This document shows, piece by piece, positions 1 to 8,669 of a DNA stretch of 64,000 nucleotides. This DNA comes from CBDCWO01 sp965223405 (GTDB lineage Bacteria > Bacteroidota > Bacteroidia > Chitinophagales > Saprospiraceae). The DNA is taken from assembly GCA_965223405.1 (NCBI GenBank), contig CBDCWO010000006.1, positions 5,084,001 to 5,148,000 on the forward strand, in the 5' to 3' direction. The notes beneath the pieces are model-generated. The model saw only the letters and a program-made list of their open reading frames with translations. It made no database searches and was not told the origin of the DNA. The position numbers and the translations under genes are program-made. Every line of letters starts with the position of its first letter. The stretch's first letter is position 1.

Positions 1-65
1 TGGAAATCTGAAAAAAATATCAATAAAATGAGTCATCTTCATAAGATGATTCTGTGATTCTGAAT

Positions 66-2138
66 ATGGATAGGATAAAAGACCATAACCGGAGAAAAAT
101 ATTTATCTATTATTTTCTATCAATTGTACTTCCTTGCATTATACTTTGTTTGCTTGCTTTTCGTGGAATTCGTAATGATCAGGCATTAGTAGAGAGAGAA
201 CAAGCCCAGTTCGCCTCTGAACTTTTTGATACCGTAAGAAGCCGGGTACTTGTACATCTGGATTCTATCGAAAAGTCGTTCGAACCAAAACTTAAGATAC
301 CTCCTGAGCAATCCCTGCTTTTTTATGATTCCGTTCTTAAGAAGCAGTTTACCAATTATCCTCAACTTCTTTCTCTTTTTTATTTTGATAAGAATAGATA
401 TAGTTTTTTAGCGGGAGATCGGATATTACACTTTCCTCGGCAGTTTTTACACAATTCTAAAAATAGTAATGATGAGATACAATCCGGATTTGACTATATA
501 GAGGGTTGGAGACTGGAATTTCAAGAGCGCAATTATGCAAAAGCCTTGGAATTCTATCAAAATATTTTAGAGGGAACGCCACAACAACTTGGACAAATTC
601 TGAATTCAATGGCAAGAATTGAGAAAAAACAAGAGAATTATGAGCAGGCCATTTCGATATATGAACGCATCATGGAAATCTCTCCGGAACAATATTTACA
701 GGGTAAGATCCCCTTGAGTGTTGTCGCATCGAGAGAAGCAGCAACGCTACATTTGATAAGGGGAGACACTACTAAATCCCTTAAGTTAATTGCAGATCTG
801 TTAAACCATATGCTTGAGGGAAAATGGATTTTTAGTTCTCCATTTTATAGCAACACCATGACGGATTTGAAATTTGTTATTGATAAGCTTAGTAATAGTC
901 TTCAATCAAAGGCACACATAAAACTCCTGAATCGTAATCTTAGATATCTAGATCAACTGGAAATAAAGGACGCCCAGGCTTTACAGATTATTCAATTTAT
1001 TGAATCCTTTGATAGATTTAAAGCTATGACATTTGATAGACATCGCTTTCGCTATCAAATAGGTGATGTAAGCCTTTACATAGCGCTTCTTAAAATCGGA
1101 TCAGTGGGAAACTGGGGATTAATTTATGATTTAAAGGGAATTATCAAGGATCCACTTACCCGGATTATGTATACTTATGCATCAGGTGCTGGATTTGAAT
1201 GGACCATAAATTCAACTAAAGATACAGCTGTGGCACGCTCGTCGAATTATTTGCCAGAAAGTAAATCTATTTCGTTTCAATTGGATCCCGAGATACCTGA
1301 AATAACGGTGCGCTTTTATCCGAGACAAAAAGGATTTTTAGCTCTGTTTATGCATTCGGCACAAGGATTATTTTTCTACATTTTTATCGTTGTCTTGGTC
1401 ATTTTATCTCTAGGGCTATTTTTTATATTGAGAATGGTTAATCAGGAAGTGAAACTTTCTCAAATGAAATCCTATTTTATCAGCACCGTTTCACATGAGT
1501 TTAAGAGTCCGCTAACTGGCATCAGACAAGTTTCTGAAATGCTGGACCAAGGTAGAATTCAGTCGGAAGAAAGAAAAAAATATTACTATAAAGCGATGGT
1601 AAAACAAAGTGAACGGCTAACTCACCTTATTGACAATATCCTGAATTTTTCAAAAATGGAAGAGGGTAAAAAAATCTTTAATTTTCAGAAGATTGACATG
1701 GTACAACTCGTACATGAAATGGTGAATTCTTTTTTACAAATGATACCCGACAAAAATGTGGATATAAGATTAAATTTGGATAATAACATGCCACCAATAT
1801 CATGTGATAGGATGGCAATGGAACAGGTAGTTTTTAACTTACTTGATAATGCTTACAAGTATTCAGGAACAAATAAGACGATTGAAATATCCGTACATAA
1901 GCAAGATGAAAAGATGATATTGAGGATTAAAGATCAGGGCATTGGGATTGAAAAAGAAGACCAGCAAAAGATTTTTGATCGGTTTTTTCGGGCGGGAGAC
2001 CAGTTAAATCATAAGATAAAGGGGAGTGGAATTGGATTGACCATAGTAAAACAAATTATTGATGCACATCATGGTGAGATAAGACTCCAAAGTGTTCCGG
2101 GGAAGGGGAGTACTTTTCATATTTCACTTCCAGCCTAA
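66..2138 (+). CDS. Membrane sensor histidine kinase with TPR-containing sensor region
   Basis: Two-component sensor kinase, inner membrane. An N-terminal membrane segment (about residues 12-34) is followed by a roughly 400-residue sensor region holding TPR-like helices (about 150-205, rich in A/Y/E patterns such as ALEFYQNIL and AISIYERIM). A second membrane segment (434-457) leads to a HisKA domain with phospho-acceptor His477 in the VSHEFKSPL box, and an HATPase domain with N-box NLLDNAYKYS, G1 DQGIGI and G2 GSGIGL. All catalytic boxes are present, so it should be active. The response regulator begins 10 bases after the stop, so the pair is probably one transcript. I chose the ATG at 66; a GTG at 54 in frame would add four residues. 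The TPR region suggests a protein ligand, which is inference. Confidence 0.9.
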   Translation: MDRIKDHNRRKIFIYYFLSIVLPCIILCLLAFRGIRNDQALVEREQAQFASELFDTVRSRVLVHLDSIEKSFEPKLKIPPEQSLLFYDSVLKKQFTNYPQLLSLFYFDKNRYSFLAGDRILHFPRQFLHNSKNSNDEIQSGFDYIEGWRLEFQERNYAKALEFYQNILEGTPQQLGQILNSMARIEKKQENYEQAISIYERIMEISPEQYLQGKIPLSVVASREAATLHLIRGDTTKSLKLIADLLNHMLEGKWIFSSPFYSNTMTDLKFVIDKLSNSLQSKAHIKLLNRNLRYLDQLEIKDAQALQIIQFIESFDRFKAMTFDRHRFRYQIGDVSLYIALLKIGSVGNWGLIYDLKGIIKDPLTRIMYTYASGAGFEWTINSTKDTAVARSSNYLPESKSISFQLDPEIPEITVRFYPRQKGFLALFMHSAQGLFFYIFIVVLVILSLGLFFILRMVNQEVKLSQMKSYFISTVSHEFKSPLTGIRQVSEMLDQGRIQSEERKKYYYKAMVKQSERLTHLIDNILNFSKMEEGKKIFNFQKIDMVQLVHEMVNSFLQMIPDKNVDIRLNLDNNMPPISCDRMAMEQVVFNLLDNAYKYSGTNKTIEISVHKQDEKMILRIKDQGIGIEKEDQQKIFDRFFRAGDQLNHKIKGSGIGLTIVKQIIDAHHGEIRLQSVPGKGSTFHISLPA

Positions 2139-2148
2139 AGCAGTAAAG

Positions 2149-2844
2149 ATGAACAAAAAACAGATTCTTGTTATTGAAGATGAAGACCTTATCCGGGAGG
2201 CCCTAATTGAGGACTTTCTGATTGAAGGGTATGATGTTGATGCATCTGCTGACGGTATTTCTGGCTTAGAGAAAGCTAAAAGTCCGGGAGTTGATTTGAT
2301 TATTTTGGATATCATGTTGCCAGAGATCAATGGCTTTGACCTATGTAAAAAATTAAGATACGAAGGAATCGATACACCCATCATTATGCTCACAGCCAAA
2401 GGTCAGGAAATAGACAGGGTAGTCGGCTTAGAAGTTGGGGCTGACGATTATGTGACCAAACCTTTTAGCCCACGTGAACTGCAAGCCAGGGTGAAAGCTG
2501 TATTGCGCAGGTCAGAAAAAAAAGCTGCCCGAGATTCTCCCTTCTTTCTGAAGTTTGGTGCATTACAGGTTGATTTTTCCAAATATGAATGCTATAAGAA
2601 TAGGCAAAAAATAAATCTCACAGCTCACGAATTTGAGTTATTACGCTATTTGTTTGAAAACAAAGGGAGGGTAATTGATCGAAATGAGTTGCTCGATAAG
2701 GTATGGGGTGTCGATGTTGTAATTGGTCCTCGGACTATCGATACGCATATGGCAAATTTGAGAAGGAAAGTTGAAGACAATGTAAATCAACCAAAATTGA
2801 TCATCAGTGTCAGAGGTATCGGATACCGGATTGGAATTGATTGA
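2149..2844 (+). CDS. OmpR/PhoB-family response regulator
   Basis: DNA-binding response regulator of 231 residues, partner of the kinase just upstream. The receiver domain has the acidic pocket (IEDED, residues 9-13), phospho-acceptor Asp54 in LDIMLPE, Thr82 and Lys104 (TKPF). The C-terminal winged helix is of the OmpR/PhoB type (HEFELLRYLFENKGRVIDRNELLDKVWG, shortened here to its pattern of recognition; ends RGIGYRI). The open frame extends 19 codons upstream inside the kinase gene, but those residues do not belong to a receiver fold, so ATG 2149 is chosen. Its target is unknown; the next gene downstream, encoding a TPR/TolB-propeller protein, is a candidate because it follows on the same strand after an 87-base gap. 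Confidence 0.93.
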   Translation: MNKKQILVIEDEDLIREALIEDFLIEGYDVDASADGISGLEKAKSPGVDLIILDIMLPEINGFDLCKKLRYEGIDTPIIMLTAKGQEIDRVVGLEVGADDYVTKPFSPRELQARVKAVLRRSEKKAARDSPFFLKFGALQVDFSKYECYKNRQKINLTAHEFELLRYLFENKGRVIDRNELLDKVWGVDVVIGPRTIDTHMANLRRKVEDNVNQPKLIISVRGIGYRIGID

Positions 2845-2931
2845 AAATTAATCTAATCTTGACAATTCTGAACACATTCTAAATAGTTCATGATTCACAT
2901 GTCTTTACCTTTATACCATAATTAAAGTATA

Positions 2932-4299
2932 ATGAAAAAGTCAATATTTCTATTAATTCCTTTTATATGGTCAGCCTATATCACATTGGGGCAATCCATT
3001 TCACAACAACAACTTTCGACTGCAATTTATGAAGAAGAAGTAAGTGGTGATCTTGAAAAAGCGATTCAATTATATGGTAAAATAGTGGAAACTTTTCCAA
3101 ATGATAGAAATGTAGTAGCCGAAGCTTTGGTGAGAATGGGCATTGTGAATGAAAAATTAGGATCCAAAAAAGCACGTAAGTATTACGAAGATGTTGTGAA
3201 AAACTATGGAGATCAAAAGCAGCATGCGGAAACAGCACGAATGCGGTTGCGTGCGCTAGCTTCTTTTTTACAACATACAGTAGAACCAGAGCCGTCGGTG
3301 ACTATGAAAAAATTATACAGCACAGTTGTGTTTTTTGGGGATATATCACCAGATCAGCGGTATGTGACCAATGTCAACTGGGCAACAGCCAATATAGATT
3401 ATATAGATCTGGTTACAGGGGAGGAAAAACCTGTAACAACAAATGGGACCTGGATGGCCCCCCCGAAATGGCCGGATGAAAGCGTTTGGACGCCAGATGG
3501 GAAATCCGTGATTTTTGGTTGGAGTGAGATGAAAGAAGATGATAAAGAGGTGCACTATCTCAGAAAATGGGAAATGGAGTCCGGTAAAATCGAAACCATT
3601 TATGAGACTGAAGAATTTTTTCTCGGTCCTATTCAAATCACAAAGGATAATAAGGTTTTAACCTATTTGTTCATTAAACCTAAACCATATATGCACGGGA
3701 TTGGGCTTTTCGATTTAAAAACGGGTGTGCATGAAATATTAATTCGTAATTCAAGAGAGAATTTGAATTGGCAGGGGGCAAATAGTACTCCTGACGGGAA
3801 ATTTCTAGTGTATTCAAAAAAATCGGAAAGAGGGGATTTTGACATTTATCTTTTCAATACTGAACAAAAGACAGAATACCTGATCTCTGGTCATGTTTCC
3901 GAGGAAAATATGCCTATATGGAGTAAAAATGGAAAATATGTATTCTTTGTCAGTGATCGGTCCGGTAATAATAGGATTTATAAATTAGAAATAAATGAAG
4001 GAAGCGTTGTTGGTAATCCAAAGCTGGTATTTAGCAATGTTGGTGAAAGATGTAGACTTCGCTCTTTTCTAAGCAATGGAGAATTGGTTTTTTCCAACCG
4101 GGCTGGATATTCGGATATTTTTATCGGTGATGTAGATCTGGCGAAAGGGACAATACATAATACAGAAATATTGATACCTGAATCTGGGGAATATATCAAT
4201 CCTGAATGGTCCCATGATGGAAACTCAATTGCCATACTTAAAAGAAATGCGTTGGTTATAAAAAATATTAAAACCGGAGTTGATAAACTAATACTCTGA
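2932..4299 (+). CDS. TPR plus TolB-type beta-propeller protein, N-terminal part (frameshifted)
   Basis: Secreted protein with a signal peptide (residues 1-20, cleavage near LGQS), TPR-like helices (about 30-105: AIQLYGKIVETFP, ARKYYEDVV) and then repeated PD40/TolB-propeller blades with the D-G-K and W-S-x-D/N-G signatures (TPDGKFLVYSKK, SKNGKYVFFVSDRSG). Reading stops at 4299 in the middle of a blade. The next blade continues in another frame from about 4287, and the 4329-4988 entry is its C-terminal part. Together they would give about 685 residues. Propellers of this kind usually bind protein or peptidoglycan-associated partners in the periplasm, but the partner here is not visible. Either a real inactivating single-base loss or a sequencing error could explain the break. 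Confidence 0.8.
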   Translation: MKKSIFLLIPFIWSAYITLGQSISQQQLSTAIYEEEVSGDLEKAIQLYGKIVETFPNDRNVVAEALVRMGIVNEKLGSKKARKYYEDVVKNYGDQKQHAETARMRLRALASFLQHTVEPEPSVTMKKLYSTVVFFGDISPDQRYVTNVNWATANIDYIDLVTGEEKPVTTNGTWMAPPKWPDESVWTPDGKSVIFGWSEMKEDDKEVHYLRKWEMESGKIETIYETEEFFLGPIQITKDNKVLTYLFIKPKPYMHGIGLFDLKTGVHEILIRNSRENLNWQGANSTPDGKFLVYSKKSERGDFDIYLFNTEQKTEYLISGHVSEENMPIWSKNGKYVFFVSDRSGNNRIYKLEINEGSVVGNPKLVFSNVGERCRLRSFLSNGELVFSNRAGYSDIFIGDVDLAKGTIHNTEILIPESGEYINPEWSHDGNSIAILKRNALVIKNIKTGVDKLIL

Positions 4300-4328
4300 A
4301 AGGTAAGAAACATGAAATAAAGGGGCAT

Positions 4329-4988
4329 TTGAGGTGGTCCAGGGATGATTCTGAGGTTTTAATAGAGAACCAGCAGGGTGGTTTGAACCTGGTGGTAGTC
4401 GATATAGAAAACGAAACCATGGAATTTATTGAAAATATTGGAAGGCCAGCCGTTTTTGGTCCGGATCATTCAATCATCGCAAGTAAATGGACAGAATCTC
4501 CTTGTATTATCAAAATGGATCTGAAATCAAAAAAAATTGATACACTTCTGTTCTTGGAACCAGAGCATGATGAAAAGGTCGTTTTTGGCCTAGAAATATC
4601 TCCGGATCTGAAACACCTTATAGTTTTAGAAGGACGTGGCAATTCAGGAGTTTCTGATTCTATTCGGATTATTAATCTTGAGACCCATCAATCCAAAACC
4701 CTGTGGGACTTTGATCAAATGAGACCTTTTAGTTTTGGATTAGCAAGATGCCTCAACGATAATCAACATTTTGTGATCGCACATACATTTCAAAAAGAAA
4801 ACGATTTTGAAAAAATGCAATGGATTAAAATCAATATCCATACAGGGATAGTTGAGCATATCGGCCCCATGCTCGATGAGCCTCATGTGCGTAGAGGTTA
4901 CGATCTGAACCCCGCCGGGGATAAAATCGTCTATAAAAAATCTACCGGTGTAGAGGAGATATGGTCACTAAGATTAAAACTTGAATAA
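4329..4988 (+). CDS. TolB-type beta-propeller fragment, C-terminal part of the preceding gene
   Basis: Continuation of the propeller encoded upstream. It begins with LRWSRDDSEVLI, a standard blade start, and continues with further blades (ISPDLKHLIVLEG, LNPAGDKIVYKK). There is no signal peptide, and the only start codon is a TTG at 4329. The same frame is open back to 4287, so codons 4287-4328 (TNTLKGKKHEIKGH) also belong to it. One extra base near 4290-4296 would join it in frame to the upstream part, giving KLITLKGKK. I therefore read it as the 3' half of one gene and not as an independent gene. It is followed by about 160 bases without a gene. Confidence 0.75.
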   Translation: MRWSRDDSEVLIENQQGGLNLVVVDIENETMEFIENIGRPAVFGPDHSIIASKWTESPCIIKMDLKSKKIDTLLFLEPEHDEKVVFGLEISPDLKHLIVLEGRGNSGVSDSIRIINLETHQSKTLWDFDQMRPFSFGLARCLNDNQHFVIAHTFQKENDFEKMQWIKINIHTGIVEHIGPMLDEPHVRRGYDLNPAGDKIVYKKSTGVEEIWSLRLKLE

Positions 4989-5150
4989 CTAACATATAAG
5001 GATTCCAGTCTATCCCGGTGATGATCTCTTAAATACAAGTCTAAGTTTATTAGCTAATCTATGTACTTGCATGGTGCCAGAGCTGATATTCCTTTCCCGA
5101 TACTGAAATACAATTTCAATTAATCAATTATAACTCAAAATCTTTAAATC

Positions 5151-5690
5151 ATGAGAAACAAGCAATTATTATTATTGACTTTATTAGTAAGTTTTTTCAT
5201 TACATTCAATCAGTGTACAAATGATGATGTTGAACCGATTACTATGGATGTAATCGAAGTCGACAAAGCAGATCTCACAGAGGCAATTGCATTACCTACA
5301 AATGAGGCATCTGGAATGGCAAAAATTAGCAGAGCTAATGGTGACCGGATAATTACGTTTCATGCCAAAAAATATGCTGATGGAATCGTAAAAGGAAGTG
5401 GAAATCTTTTGTGGCCTTCACTGGGAAAAGTACATTTTGACATTCAGTGCCTGACTGTTGAGGGGAATACGGCCACTATTGGAGGGAAGATCACAAGTTG
5501 GACTGATCATCCGGAATACACGGGAAGGGTATTTGTATTCATAGTAGAAGATAATGGAAATGACGGTTCTATGGATCGACTGTCATGGTTTTATTGGGAT
5601 AGAGATGGCAAATACCCTCCTGTAGAGTGTACGCCAGATTATGAAGAACCCTTATTCAATCTGCATTCAGGAAACATTCTCGTTAAATAA
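5151..5690 (+). CDS. Small lipoprotein, function unknown
   Basis: A 179-residue predicted lipoprotein: hydrophobic signal (residues 6-19) ending in FNQC, with Cys22 as the probable lipidated residue, followed by acidic TNDDVEP. The mature part is rich in beta-strand patterns (ITFHAKKYADG, TATIGGKITSW, RVFVFIVEDNGN) and has a late pair of cysteines. I do not recognise a catalytic motif. The pattern of repeated short strands would suit an extracellular beta-sandwich, which is only an impression. It stands alone on the plus strand and is closed by the strong terminator just downstream. Confidence 0.75.
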   Translation: MRNKQLLLLTLLVSFFITFNQCTNDDVEPITMDVIEVDKADLTEAIALPTNEASGMAKISRANGDRIITFHAKKYADGIVKGSGNLLWPSLGKVHFDIQCLTVEGNTATIGGKITSWTDHPEYTGRVFVFIVEDNGNDGSMDRLSWFYWDRDGKYPPVECTPDYEEPLFNLHSGNILVK

Positions 5691-5711
5691 GTTAGAATGG
5701 CATTTATTTTG

Positions 5712-5744
5712 AGTTGTACCTGAGAATTCAGGTACAACTTTTTT
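5712..5744 (+). terminator. Rho-independent terminator after the small lipoprotein gene
   Basis: A perfect 12-bp stem (AGTTGTACCTGA at 5712-5723 with its complement at 5728-5739), a GAAT loop, then five or more T residues to 5744. It lies 21 bases after the stop codon of the lipoprotein gene. This is also the type of site that class C group II introns use for insertion. Confidence 0.92.
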
Positions 5745-5748
5745 GGTG

Positions 5749-6159
5749 GTGCGCCAGGCATGGGGCACATTTAACGGGTGCAAGTTCCGAGTTCACCCGG
5801 TAAGGTGAAGAACTAGAGGTTTAAGAACAAAATAATAAGAGGTTATAACTCGATCTTTTTCCCAATATCATCGTTGAAAAGCCTCGACGTAACTATGGTT
5901 ATGCCTACGTTTTTCAACTTGATCTTAGAAAAAATCTACATCGTTCTAACCTCACATTACTTCGTTCTTAAACCTCTAGTGCTGAACTTGGCATGGTTAA
6001 TCTAACCCATTTGTTGGCACGTTCCGGCTGATAGGTTACTTTAGGAACCGCCGTGATACGCAACCGTTCATTCGGTGGTGTGAGAGGATCGAAGTAAGGG
6101 TTGTCTCCTTTGCGGTATCCGTAGATCTATAAGACTTTCTTTACTTCATCCTACTCGAT
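5749..6159 (+). ncRNA. ORF-less class C group II intron-like RNA
   Basis: The segment begins GTGCGCCAGGCATGGGGCA, very close to the known 5' end of bacterial class C group II introns (GUGUGCCCGGCAUGGG type). At 6043-6085 it carries a domain V-like block: GGAACCGCCGTG, then a short bulged hairpin, then TTCGGTGGTGTGAGAGG. After it, GAAGTAAGG (6091-6099) can pair with CTTTACTTC (6139-6148) as a long domain VI, and the segment ends CCTACTCGAT, a usual 3' end. It sits four bases behind a T-run of a Rho-independent terminator, the preferred site of class C introns. No reverse transcriptase is encoded; the middle is replaced by a long hairpin. Whether it is still spliced or mobile is unknown, and the exact ends are estimated. 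Confidence 0.75.
5812..5980. repeat. Long inverted repeat inside the intron-like RNA
   Basis: A perfect 17-bp inverted repeat, ACTAGAGGTTTAAGAAC at 5812-5828 against its complement at 5964-5980. Pairing continues inward with interruptions: GAGGTTATAAC against GTTCTAACCTC, then GTTGAAAA against TTTTCAAC and GTAAC against GTTAT, around a TATG apex near 5895. The whole forms an imperfect hairpin of about 169 bases. It occupies the place where most of domains I-IV of a normal group II intron would lie. Confidence 0.85.
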
Positions 6160-6204
6160 CAATATTATATTCGATAATTTGATATGATTAGGTGGTAATT
6201 AATG

Positions 6205-8208
6205 TCAATCTTTGAAGGATTCTAACATTTTAAAACTTTCATTTAGATGTGGATCTTGTCGCAGGGGCAGAAACATGGGTAAAATTTTAAGGTAATATAA
6301 ATCCTCTTTTGAAAACCAATGATATACATTTTCCATATCTCCTAGCCCAAGATAAACACATGCGATTTGTGATGGAGGGACATATTTATTTTTAGTTCTA
6401 TCCAAAAGGTAGTCCAGGACTTCTCTGGCTTTGAGTGTATCTCCTTTGACTGCATATGCATACCCCAAGGCAAAATTGTATTGTCGGGTGGGTACAGGCC
6501 TTTGTAAGAAAGTTTGTATTGCGCCATCTACATCACCAATCATAGTTTGGGCAATTCCCTTAAAAAACAAAATCAGCAAATGATCTTTGTATTGGGTTAA
6601 AAGAGTATCTGCTACTTCTATGGCTTCTTCAAAGCGAAAATCTTGCATCAGGATATTGGCCTCTTGTGCTTTAAGAACAGGTGAGAACGGATATAATTGG
6701 ATAGCTTTTTGTATATGTTTTATTGCCATAGATTGATTTCCCTGATAGCTTTCAATCCATGCCAAAGTAAAATATGATAGTTCATTTGTAGGATCTATTT
6801 CAATTGCCCTCAGTAATCGTCTCTTTGCCAGGATTAAATCTTCTTCATATAGATGAATTGTCCCCATCGCATGGTTGGATTCTGCGATTGTAGAATCCAG
6901 TTTAAATGATTTTATAGCATAAGGTTTTGCTTTTCTCAACCCCTCAGCTACGGATTCAATCCCAAATCCCGCCCATTGCATCAAATGATCTGCCAATGCT
7001 GCATGAGCTTTGGCAAAGGTGGGATCCTTTTGAATTGCACTCAAAAAAAACTGTTTACTTTTCTCCAGGGATTCAGCTGAACTGCTCTTACCCCAGAAAT
7101 GTTTACCCATAAGGTAATCTTTGAAGGCATCCAGGTTTTCAGTTTCTACTTTAGCTATTTTCTCTTCCTCCTCGGGAAGCAACTTGATTTTAATCAGGTC
7201 GATAATATTTTTGGCAATTTGGTTTTGGATCATGATAAAATCATTGCTTATTTCACCTCGAAAGTCCATGGGTTGAATCAGTTGATCTCTCTGAGCATCA
7301 ATGAGGGCAAGGTTTATGTAATATTGGCCAGGACTAAGCCTGATACTTCCTTCTAAAATATGGGATACATCCAGTTGATCTGCAATTTCATTGGCCGTCA
7401 GGTTTTTATCGAGAAAATGCATGGATGATGAGCGGGATTTAACTTCTAAATCTTGTATGCCTGCTAATTTTGATCTTACTTCATCTGCAATACCTATACC
7501 CATTTGCAGGATGGAATCCGAGGATTGCTGATCGTCAAAAGGAAGTATTAGGATAGATAGGGCCTGGGATTTACTCTGGATATTAAATATATAAGTCTTT
7601 GCCACATACCAGGAAAATAAACCCAGGATAAGCATTGCGAATATTAATTTTATCCAACGGCTTGATTTTGATATTTTTTTGGGCCTTTTATTTTTGGGAA
7701 GATTGATTTCATTGATGGTGACTTTATAAAGAATTATGGGTTCTTGTACATTTTTGAGTTTGAAAGCTCCTTTCGATTCAAATTGATAATTGGCTTTGTT
7801 TTTAGACATTTGATACACACCTTCAGAAACAAAGATTTCTCCCGTGCCGGCTTCTGATTGGATGCGCGACGCGATATTGATCCCGTCTCCCAGGTATTGT
7901 CCATCTTTTTTAATGATCTCACCTAAATGGATTCCTATCCTCAGCGGAGTTTCGGGGGAGTCACTTGTCATTTGTTGTATCAGCCCGGTTGCATCCAGTG
8001 CATCAGTTACACTTGGAAATATTGATAAAGAACCGTCTCCATAATAGTTTAATACCTTGCCACCAAATTTATTTACACTTAATTCAATAATTTTTTGATG
8101 TCTCTCGACTTGCTCCCAGGCCTCCTTTTCACTCTTTTGCATGGTTGCAGTATATCCCACGATATCGGTAAATACAATTGCAAAAAGTCTATGTTCTAAA
8201 GGTTGCAT
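6205..8208 (-). CDS. Class III adenylate/guanylate cyclase with TolB-like and TPR domains
   Basis: A 667-residue signalling protein. Residues about 5-165 form a class III nucleotide cyclase domain with both metal-binding aspartates (Asp15 in FTDIVGYT, Asp58 in YYGDGSLSIF) and the transition-state Asn111/Arg115 pair (GINIASRI), so it should make a cyclic nucleotide. A single membrane segment follows (about 182-204, LIFAMLILGLFSWYV). Then comes a TolB N-terminal-like module (ILILPFDDQQS to HILEGSIRLS), which is common in such cyclases, and a long array of TPR helices to the C-terminus. The cyclase would be cytoplasmic and the TolB/TPR part periplasmic. ATG 8208 is chosen because the family usually starts just before HRLxAIVFTD; ATG 8241 would add 11 residues. 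Base specificity was not determined. No partner gene is adjacent. Confidence 0.9.
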   Translation of the reverse strand: MQPLEHRLFAIVFTDIVGYTATMQKSEKEAWEQVERHQKIIELSVNKFGGKVLNYYGDGSLSIFPSVTDALDATGLIQQMTSDSPETPLRIGIHLGEIIKKDGQYLGDGINIASRIQSEAGTGEIFVSEGVYQMSKNKANYQFESKGAFKLKNVQEPIILYKVTINEINLPKNKRPKKISKSSRWIKLIFAMLILGLFSWYVAKTYIFNIQSKSQALSILILPFDDQQSSDSILQMGIGIADEVRSKLAGIQDLEVKSRSSSMHFLDKNLTANEIADQLDVSHILEGSIRLSPGQYYINLALIDAQRDQLIQPMDFRGEISNDFIMIQNQIAKNIIDLIKIKLLPEEEEKIAKVETENLDAFKDYLMGKHFWGKSSSAESLEKSKQFFLSAIQKDPTFAKAHAALADHLMQWAGFGIESVAEGLRKAKPYAIKSFKLDSTIAESNHAMGTIHLYEEDLILAKRRLLRAIEIDPTNELSYFTLAWIESYQGNQSMAIKHIQKAIQLYPFSPVLKAQEANILMQDFRFEEAIEVADTLLTQYKDHLLILFFKGIAQTMIGDVDGAIQTFLQRPVPTRQYNFALGYAYAVKGDTLKAREVLDYLLDRTKNKYVPPSQIACVYLGLGDMENVYHWFSKEDLYYLKILPMFLPLRQDPHLNESFKMLESFKD

Positions 8209-8241
8209 AATCCGATCAATGAAGTTAATGGATTTAGTCAA

Positions 8242-8669
8242 AAATTTACTATGACTTATATCATTCTCGATTCGATTTCATAAGGTGAAATCTCAAAGAA
8301 GACCACATATTTTGGTTTGTAAGACTATTTTTCCAAAGGATTGGGATTTCGAATATTGGATAGGCAAATAGGGATCCTTTTTTATCCAACTGACCTAATG
8401 TTCTCTTTTAGTTAGAAACGATTAATACGAGCATGAAAATGAATTTTAAAGTGTCAATGAGCATGGTAAAATTAAGAAATGTGGGTAAGGAGTTGTTTTT
8501 CATTTTGATACTGTCCTTTATTGCTTCAAGTAATACATCGGCGCATTCAGAATCCCATTTGGTGTCGCTCAACATAGCTGTTAAATAAATGTGAATGAAA
8601 TCCTGAGTCAAAATTTATCTATTCGTTATTGGTATTTTAGTAAGAATAATTGATTAAACCTTTTTACTC
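8242..8669. other. Intergenic region without a supported gene
   Basis: It holds the divergent upstream regions of the cyclase gene (minus) and the thioredoxin-fold gene (plus). A 67-codon open frame on the minus strand (8408-8611) has no recognisable features and I do not call it. No hairpin terminator or clear promoter was seen. Confidence 0.5.

Noticed and set aside
2092..2148. Extended start of the response regulator from the longer open frame
   Set aside because: The 19 extra residues lie inside the kinase gene and do not belong to the receiver fold; ATG 2149 fits the family.
8408..8611. 67-codon minus-strand open frame
   Set aside because: No motif, no signal, and composition like intergenic DNA.
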